Source: Prochlorococcus sp. AG-418-M08 (GTDB lineage Bacteria > Cyanobacteriota > Cyanobacteriia > PCC-6307 > Cyanobiaceae). From it: a stretch of DNA of 64,000 bases. Both the position numbers and the translations under genes were made by a program. Below, in pieces: positions 59,651-64,000 of this stretch. The stretch is from NCBI GenBank assembly GCA_003213955.1, contig QCMG01000001.1, positions 1 to 64,000 on the forward strand, read 5' to 3'. Position 1 is the stretch's first letter, and each line of letters starts with the position of its first letter. Under the pieces are notes generated by a model. The model was not told where the DNA came from. It made no database searches and saw only the letters and a list, made by a program, of their open reading frames with translations.

Positions 59651-61219
59651 TTAGTGAGAGGTTTCAAGGCCTCCAAGTCTCTCAAATAAGTTTAGGCTCT
59701 CTTTATTTAAACCAATAATCTCAACTTTTGAACCGCTATTTTTGAATTTTCTAATAATTTGATCAAGAGCAACAACTCCGCTTTGATCCCATATATGAGC
59801 TAAAGACATATCAATTAAAATATTTTTTGGATGTTCATGAATATCGAATCCTTGTAGAAAATATATTTTGCTTACAAAAAATAATTGACCTTCAACTTTG
59901 TAAGTTATTTGGTTTTTACCTTTAGCTCTTGAAACAGTTATAACTTTTGCAACTTTCCTACTAAAAAGTATTGCAGCTAAACCAACCCCTGCAATAACAC
60001 CTAGGGCAAGATTATGTGGTTTTGTAAGCATCGTAACCGCAAATGTCATAAGCATTACTGCTGTGTCGCTTTTTGGTATCTTTCTAATATTCTTTAAACC
60101 AGTTAAATCAGCAGTACTTATAGCAATTGTGATCATTATTGCTACTAAAGCGGCCATGGGTATTGCACCTATCCATGGCTTTAAAAGGATTATCATTAAC
60201 AATAATGATAATCCTGACATTAAAGTTGATAACCTAGATTTCCCTCCATTCTCATTATTCATAACTGATTGTCCTACTAGAGCACAACCTGCCATGCCTC
60301 CAAATAAAGAGGATACTATATTCGCTATACCTTGCCCTCTTGCTTCTTTGTTTTTGTTGGAACTTGTGTCTGTGGCATCATCTAAGATGTCTTGAGTTAA
60401 AAACGTCTCCATTAACCCAACAAGTGATATTGCTAAAGATGTTGGCAATATTACACCTAAAGTTGAAAGGTTAAATGGTGCTTTCCCATTCGCTAATTCA
60501 CCAAACGGTAAGGAGAGACTAGGGAATCCATTCGGTAATGTCCCTAAATCACTTACAGTGGGGATTTCTAATTTTAAAAATACACTTATTAAAGTAAGCA
60601 AAACAATTGCTACTAATTGAGAAGGAATTACTTTTGTTATTTTAGGAAATCCGTAAATAACAATCAATCCTAAAATTACGAGAATCCAAACGGTAGGTAT
60701 TTGACTACTTGTGGGATATTTTGAAAGTTCATTTTCTAATAGTTTCCCTTCATTAATTCCAATTCCTAATTGAAGGAATTGAGCTTGAAATATTAATAAA
60801 GCAAGTGCATTTACAAATCCGCTTAATACACCTGTAGGTACAAACCTCATTTGATAAGCCAGTCTTAGATATCCCCAGAGAATTTGAAAAATTCCTGTTA
60901 ATAATCCTGCCGCTATTAAATAGGAAAGACCAAGATTTGTCCCAGGGGCCTGAGCTTCTCCAATTGCAACAACCCCAGTCATTAAAAGAGCTGTTGATCC
61001 TGTTGCAGAAGTAATCATACCTCTTCTGCCGCCTAGAATCGCAATTGTTATAGATAAGCAGAATGCGCCATAAAGCCCAACTTTAGGATCAACCCCAGCA
61101 ATTCCTGAAAAAGCAATTGCTTCAGGAATCATTGCAAAAGCTACTACTAATCCCGAAAGAATATTAGATTTTGGATCATCTAACCAATTTTTAGATAAAT
61201 ATTTGTTGAAATTTGACAT
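59651..61219 (-). CDS. SulP-family anion transporter with STAS domain
   Basis: A 522-residue membrane carrier with about 11-14 helices: GLVVAFAMIPEAIAFSGIAGVDPKVGLYGAF (helix 1 region), ATGSTALLMTGVV and QGIANIVSSLFGGMAGCALVGQSVMNNENGGKSRLSTL in outline, then a C-terminal STAS domain (ILIDMSLAHIWDQSGVVALD). SulP proteins carry sulfate or, in the BicA branch, bicarbonate; the substrate is not decided by what I can see. It is convergent with metA (6 bases), which hints at but does not prove sulfate. Confidence 0.9.
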   Translation of the reverse strand: MSNFNKYLSKNWLDDPKSNILSGLVVAFAMIPEAIAFSGIAGVDPKVGLYGAFCLSITIAILGGRRGMITSATGSTALLMTGVVAIGEAQAPGTNLGLSYLIAAGLLTGIFQILWGYLRLAYQMRFVPTGVLSGFVNALALLIFQAQFLQLGIGINEGKLLENELSKYPTSSQIPTVWILVILGLIVIYGFPKITKVIPSQLVAIVLLTLISVFLKLEIPTVSDLGTLPNGFPSLSLPFGELANGKAPFNLSTLGVILPTSLAISLVGLMETFLTQDILDDATDTSSNKNKEARGQGIANIVSSLFGGMAGCALVGQSVMNNENGGKSRLSTLMSGLSLLLMIILLKPWIGAIPMAALVAIMITIAISTADLTGLKNIRKIPKSDTAVMLMTFAVTMLTKPHNLALGVIAGVGLAAILFSRKVAKVITVSRAKGKNQITYKVEGQLFFVSKIYFLQGFDIHEHPKNILIDMSLAHIWDQSGVVALDQIIRKFKNSGSKVEIIGLNKESLNLFERLGGLETSH

Positions 61220-61250
61220 TTTAATATCTTCTTATATTTAAAAAGTTACC

Positions 61251-62531
61251 TTATAGAGGAGGCAAAATACTCTCTGGATCACAAATATTCTTTAAAGTTT
61301 TTAATTCACCAAGTCTTTCACCATAAGATAAATAGACTTCTTCTTCGTGAGAATTTAAATGATTATGAATTTGAGCTAGATGTATTCTTGGGAAAAATAT
61401 TTTTAGTTTCTTCCACGATTCATTCATCCACTTCAAAACAATTTCCTTTTCTTTCAAATCATCTTTTTTCCATGCGGCATAGATCCAAGGTTTCCAAGTG
61501 CTTGTCCGATGAATAAAGAAGCTTGATTTATGATCAAAATCTTTTGTCTTTCCTCCAAGCTGCTGTGAAGCCACATAACAAGATTTATTTGGTTTGTCCT
61601 TAATTATTTCTTTCATGCACTTAATAAAAATTTGAATATCATCTTTTAAATCTCCTCCCAAAAGGCTTATAACTTCTGAATGGTTGTTCTTATTTAATTC
61701 AAATAGATCTAATTCCTTTGGAAAAAAATCTATCTGATTAAAGTTTTTATAACTTTTTATTTTGAGAGAAGTAAATTTTTCAAGTTTTTCTAAATAGCTT
61801 TTAGTAATTTTTTTGTCTGACTCATTTTTTATCTCCGCAAAGATATAAATATATATATATTCGGCATAAATCCATTGTAGGCTTAAATTCTCTGGAAATC
61901 CCTCAGCTAATTTAATAATCTTTGAGAGTTCATTATCATCTATAAATCCTTCAATAATTTGAATAGGGTGAGATTGGAATGTTTTAAGTCCAATTTCAGT
62001 AATTATCGCAAGAAAAGGAGCCGCCCCTTTAAGTCCTTCCCATATTGGTTTTTGGGATGAATCTAGACTATTTTGTTCTAGTGATATAAAGGTCCCATTC
62101 CCTAAGTATCCTTTTATAGATTGAATATTATCAATAGCTAATCCATATCTTCGACTCATCGGACTTATTCCTCCAGTTAATATGTAACCTGCTCCGGGAA
62201 GTTTTGATAGGCCAGTAGGGAAGGTCCTATTATATTTTTCTAAATAATTCATAAGATCCTTCATAATCACCCCACCTCCAATTTTTATTAAATTCTTTTC
62301 TTTCTCAATATGAATTTGGTTATATTCTTTTCTTAAATCAAGAGTAATTAAACCATTTTTAGCGCAGCTTGATGTGGTACCTCCGCTGCAAACACAAAGA
62401 TATTCTGATTTTGATGATAATTTGTAATGAGTATTAAATAAATCATCCTCTACTTTATAAATTATGTTTTTAACTTGAGCATCACTGGAATTAATATTTG
62501 GAACTTCAAGTAAACTATTATTTTTTTTCAC
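61251..62531 (-). CDS. FAD-binding oxidoreductase (PCMH type)
   Basis: The 426-residue protein has the FAD-binding PCMH pattern: SKSEYLCVCSGGTTSSCAK, the substrate-side LIKIGGGVIMKDLMNYLEKY, and LPGAGYILTGGISPMSRRYGLAIDNIQSI. The C-terminus (EVYLSYGERLGELKTLKNICDPESIL) is the usual BBE-like tail with the Asp-Pro. The substrate is unknown. It is divergent from the CbiX-like gene. Confidence 0.85.
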   Translation of the reverse strand: MKKNNSLLEVPNINSSDAQVKNIIYKVEDDLFNTHYKLSSKSEYLCVCSGGTTSSCAKNGLITLDLRKEYNQIHIEKEKNLIKIGGGVIMKDLMNYLEKYNRTFPTGLSKLPGAGYILTGGISPMSRRYGLAIDNIQSIKGYLGNGTFISLEQNSLDSSQKPIWEGLKGAAPFLAIITEIGLKTFQSHPIQIIEGFIDDNELSKIIKLAEGFPENLSLQWIYAEYIYIYIFAEIKNESDKKITKSYLEKLEKFTSLKIKSYKNFNQIDFFPKELDLFELNKNNHSEVISLLGGDLKDDIQIFIKCMKEIIKDKPNKSCYVASQQLGGKTKDFDHKSSFFIHRTSTWKPWIYAAWKKDDLKEKEIVLKWMNESWKKLKIFFPRIHLAQIHNHLNSHEEEVYLSYGERLGELKTLKNICDPESILPPL

Positions 62532-62578
62532 TACTAAATATTCTTCTTTACTATTATATTATTAGTTATTGCTTACAA

Positions 62579-63721
62579 TTGGATACTTTTGATTCTAACT
62601 TAAATAAGCAAATTGGGATCCTCATATGTGGTCACGGCAGTAGAAATAAATTAGCTATTAAAGAATTTCAGGAATTAACTGGGCTTATACAAAATAAATT
62701 TCCATCAATATTAGTTGAATTTGGTTTTTTGGAATTTGCAAAGCCATCTCTTACTGATGCTTTGGATAAATTAAGAAATAGTTCTATTAAAAAAGTAATA
62801 GCTATACCGGCTATGCTTTTTGCTGCTGGGCACGTTAAAAATGATATACCGAGTTTGCTTATGAATTATGCGAAGAAAAATGATATAGAGATAATTTATG
62901 GAAGAGAATTAGGAATTAATAATTTAATGATTAGTGCAGCTTGCGAGAGAGTTAAAGAAGTATTCAAAAAAAATAACTCTCTTATTCCTGAAGAATCATT
63001 ATTAGTTGTTGTTGGAAGAGGTTCTTCTGATCCTGATGCAAATTCTAATGTATCTAAAATTACAAGAATGGTTGTTGAAGGAGTTGGTTTGGGCTGGGGA
63101 GAAACTGTATACTCGGGAGTAACATTTCCATTAGTAGAATCTGGGTTGCGAAATGTTGTTAGACTTGGTTATAAAAACATAATTATTTTTCCATACTTTC
63201 TTTTTTCAGGTGTACTGGTAACAAGAATAAAAAGGCAAAGCGATATAGTGGCGCTTGATAATCCACATGTTGAATTCCATGAGGCAAAATATCTTTCATC
63301 TCATAAATATGTTGTTCAAACATTTGTAGAAAGGATTGAAGAAATTTTTAATGACGAGAGCAACAATTTTATGAATTGTTCCTTGTGCAAATATAGATCG
63401 AACTTATTCGGTTTTGAAAAAGAAGTTGGTTTATTACAAGAAAGTCATCATGATCATGTTGAGGGCATTGGAATTAGTTGTGATTTGTGTGAATCTGAAT
63501 GTAATGGGGCATGCGAAACGAATAACCAAAACTTGAGTGATGTTGATGATCACCCAGTACCTTTAGTAGAAAAAAATAATGATGAATATCATCATAAACA
63601 TGAAGATCACCATCACCATCATCATAGTATTTACCCAAATTCAAAACATCCCTTGGGACCTGTTACGCTTCGCTTGCTTAGTGATGATCAAATCTTAAGA
63701 AATTCAGTTGAAAAAGACTGA
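62579..63721 (+). CDS. cbiX: CbiX-like sirohydrochlorin cobaltochelatase with His-rich tail
   Basis: CbiX inserts cobalt (or, as SirB-type, iron) into sirohydrochlorin. Two related domains are seen: IGILICGHGSRNKLAIKEF with the metal-site His, and VVVGRGSSDPDANSNVSKI. The C-terminus adds MNCSLC (the MxCxxC of long CbiX proteins), CDLCESECNGAC, and a run of His (HEDHHHHHHS). I choose TTG at 62579 rather than 62498, because the conserved sequence starts there and 62498 runs into the divergent gene; a TATATT lies at 62555. The length is 380 residues. Confidence 0.87.
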   Translation: MDTFDSNLNKQIGILICGHGSRNKLAIKEFQELTGLIQNKFPSILVEFGFLEFAKPSLTDALDKLRNSSIKKVIAIPAMLFAAGHVKNDIPSLLMNYAKKNDIEIIYGRELGINNLMISAACERVKEVFKKNNSLIPEESLLVVVGRGSSDPDANSNVSKITRMVVEGVGLGWGETVYSGVTFPLVESGLRNVVRLGYKNIIIFPYFLFSGVLVTRIKRQSDIVALDNPHVEFHEAKYLSSHKYVVQTFVERIEEIFNDESNNFMNCSLCKYRSNLFGFEKEVGLLQESHHDHVEGIGISCDLCESECNGACETNNQNLSDVDDHPVPLVEKNNDEYHHKHEDHHHHHHSIYPNSKHPLGPVTLRLLSDDQILRNSVEKD

Positions 63722-64000
63722 ATCAAGCGTCTCTTTCTTAGTTTGGTCTCAATAGACTAATCATATATAAGTATTCCTAATAGTTATTCAGAAAAGTATT
63801 TTGGGTTATATTTTCCACAGTTAATAACAAGTTTTCCACGTCCATATCCACATCGAATTAGGTTTAAAGGCTTATCTCAAAAATAACAGCACTTCAACAT
63901 TTTTATTGACTTTTCTTAAAGCTTTTTCCAATTTGCCCTTCTGGGAAACCGTTTTTGTTAAATCTAATTTATAACATGAGTCTCATTTGATAACGGCGTT
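63722..64000. other. Gene-free end region with DnaA-box-like cluster
   Basis: No gene is visible in 279 bp. A weak hairpin (TTGGTCT/AGACTAA, 63743-63760) follows the cbiX stop. TTTTCCACA (63811), TTTTCCACG (63832) and TATCCACAT (63845) resemble DnaA boxes in the same orientation. The remainder is AT-rich and may be the leader of a gene beyond the window. Confidence 0.45.

Noticed and set aside
60063-60395. Plus-strand ORF inside the SulP gene
   Set aside because: A shadow of hydrophobic transporter codons; the opposite strand carries a clear SulP protein.
62498-62578. Upstream extension of the cbiX ORF
   Set aside because: It overlaps the start of the divergent FAD oxidase gene and precedes the likely promoter; the encoded residues are unlike the family.
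63743-63760. Hairpin after cbiX as an intrinsic terminator
   Set aside because: A 7-bp stem with a wobble pair and no T-tract; too weak to call.

Overview
The window looks like a chromosomal segment of a high-light-adapted Prochlorococcus (marine picocyanobacterium). The evidence is the very AT-rich sequence, tight gene packing with many overlaps of a few bases, a Pcb divinyl-chlorophyll antenna gene, a CrtL-type lycopene cyclase, NDH-1 and phylloquinone genes, an MntC/A/B manganese transporter, and several families typical of picocyanobacteria (Ycf51/DUF2518, DUF760, DUF1350, DUF3721, DUF4336). No rRNA, tRNA, insertion sequence, prophage or CRISPR array was found. The strain assignment is inference.

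Layout. 1-4.6 kb: a cut-off gene and ycf51 on the minus strand, divergent from a TamB/TIC236-like translocation gene that is split by a frameshift at a G7 tract. 4.7-7 kb (+): proA, folB and a small lipase-like hydrolase. 7-16 kb (-): oligopeptidase, ndhD, thrB, glk, thrS, trpS and an Arg/Gly-rich small protein. 16-21.3 kb (+): a degenerate GTPase/DUF697 membrane protein, mntC-mntA-mntB and a DUF4336 protein. 21.3-22.2 kb (-): a DUF760 protein and signal peptidase I. 22.3-27.8 kb (+): menD, menB, glgA, murF. 27.8-31.4 kb (-): glmU, an MnmD-like methyltransferase, aroA. 31.5-38.1 kb (+): comB (no standard start codon), nitrilase-family amidase, AMIN-amidase, murI, polyprenyl synthase, acs. 38.1-43 kb: a DUF1350 protein, a DnaQ-like exonuclease, a repeat/DUF3721 protein, hisS and four small unknown genes. 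43-47.3 kb: pcb, a GltS-like carrier, a small unknown gene, a GST-like protein and a GIY-YIG/membrane fusion. 47.2-51.5 kb: an SDR, a lycopene cyclase, a POR-like SDR with a 40-nt palindrome in its leader, and an MscS channel. 51.5-57.3 kb: an isochorismatase-like hydrolase, a Fur-family regulator, ArsS, StpA, a divergent G3P-dehydrogenase-like gene and an unknown gene. 57.4-63.7 kb: metY, metA, a SulP transporter, an FAD oxidase and a CbiX-like chelatase. The window ends in a gene-free stretch with DnaA-box-like sequences.

Much of the content is core metabolism: cell wall (glmU, murF, murI, amidase), photosynthesis (pcb, crtL, ndhD, menD/menB, polyprenyl synthase for quinone tails), amino acids (proA, thrB, aroA, metA, metY), glycogen (glgA, glk), translation (thrS, trpS, hisS) and metals (mntCAB, Fur, CbiX). 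metY and metA are adjacent, and MetA carries the Glu that favours acetyl-CoA, so the pair should make methionine precursor through O-acetylhomoserine and direct sulfhydrylation. The points most worth a second look are the tamB frameshift, the non-canonical comB start, the POR-like SDR and its palindrome, the degenerate GTPase, the period-5 repeat/DUF3721 protein, and the stpA/G3P-dehydrogenase-like divergent locus with its GCGATCGC palindrome.
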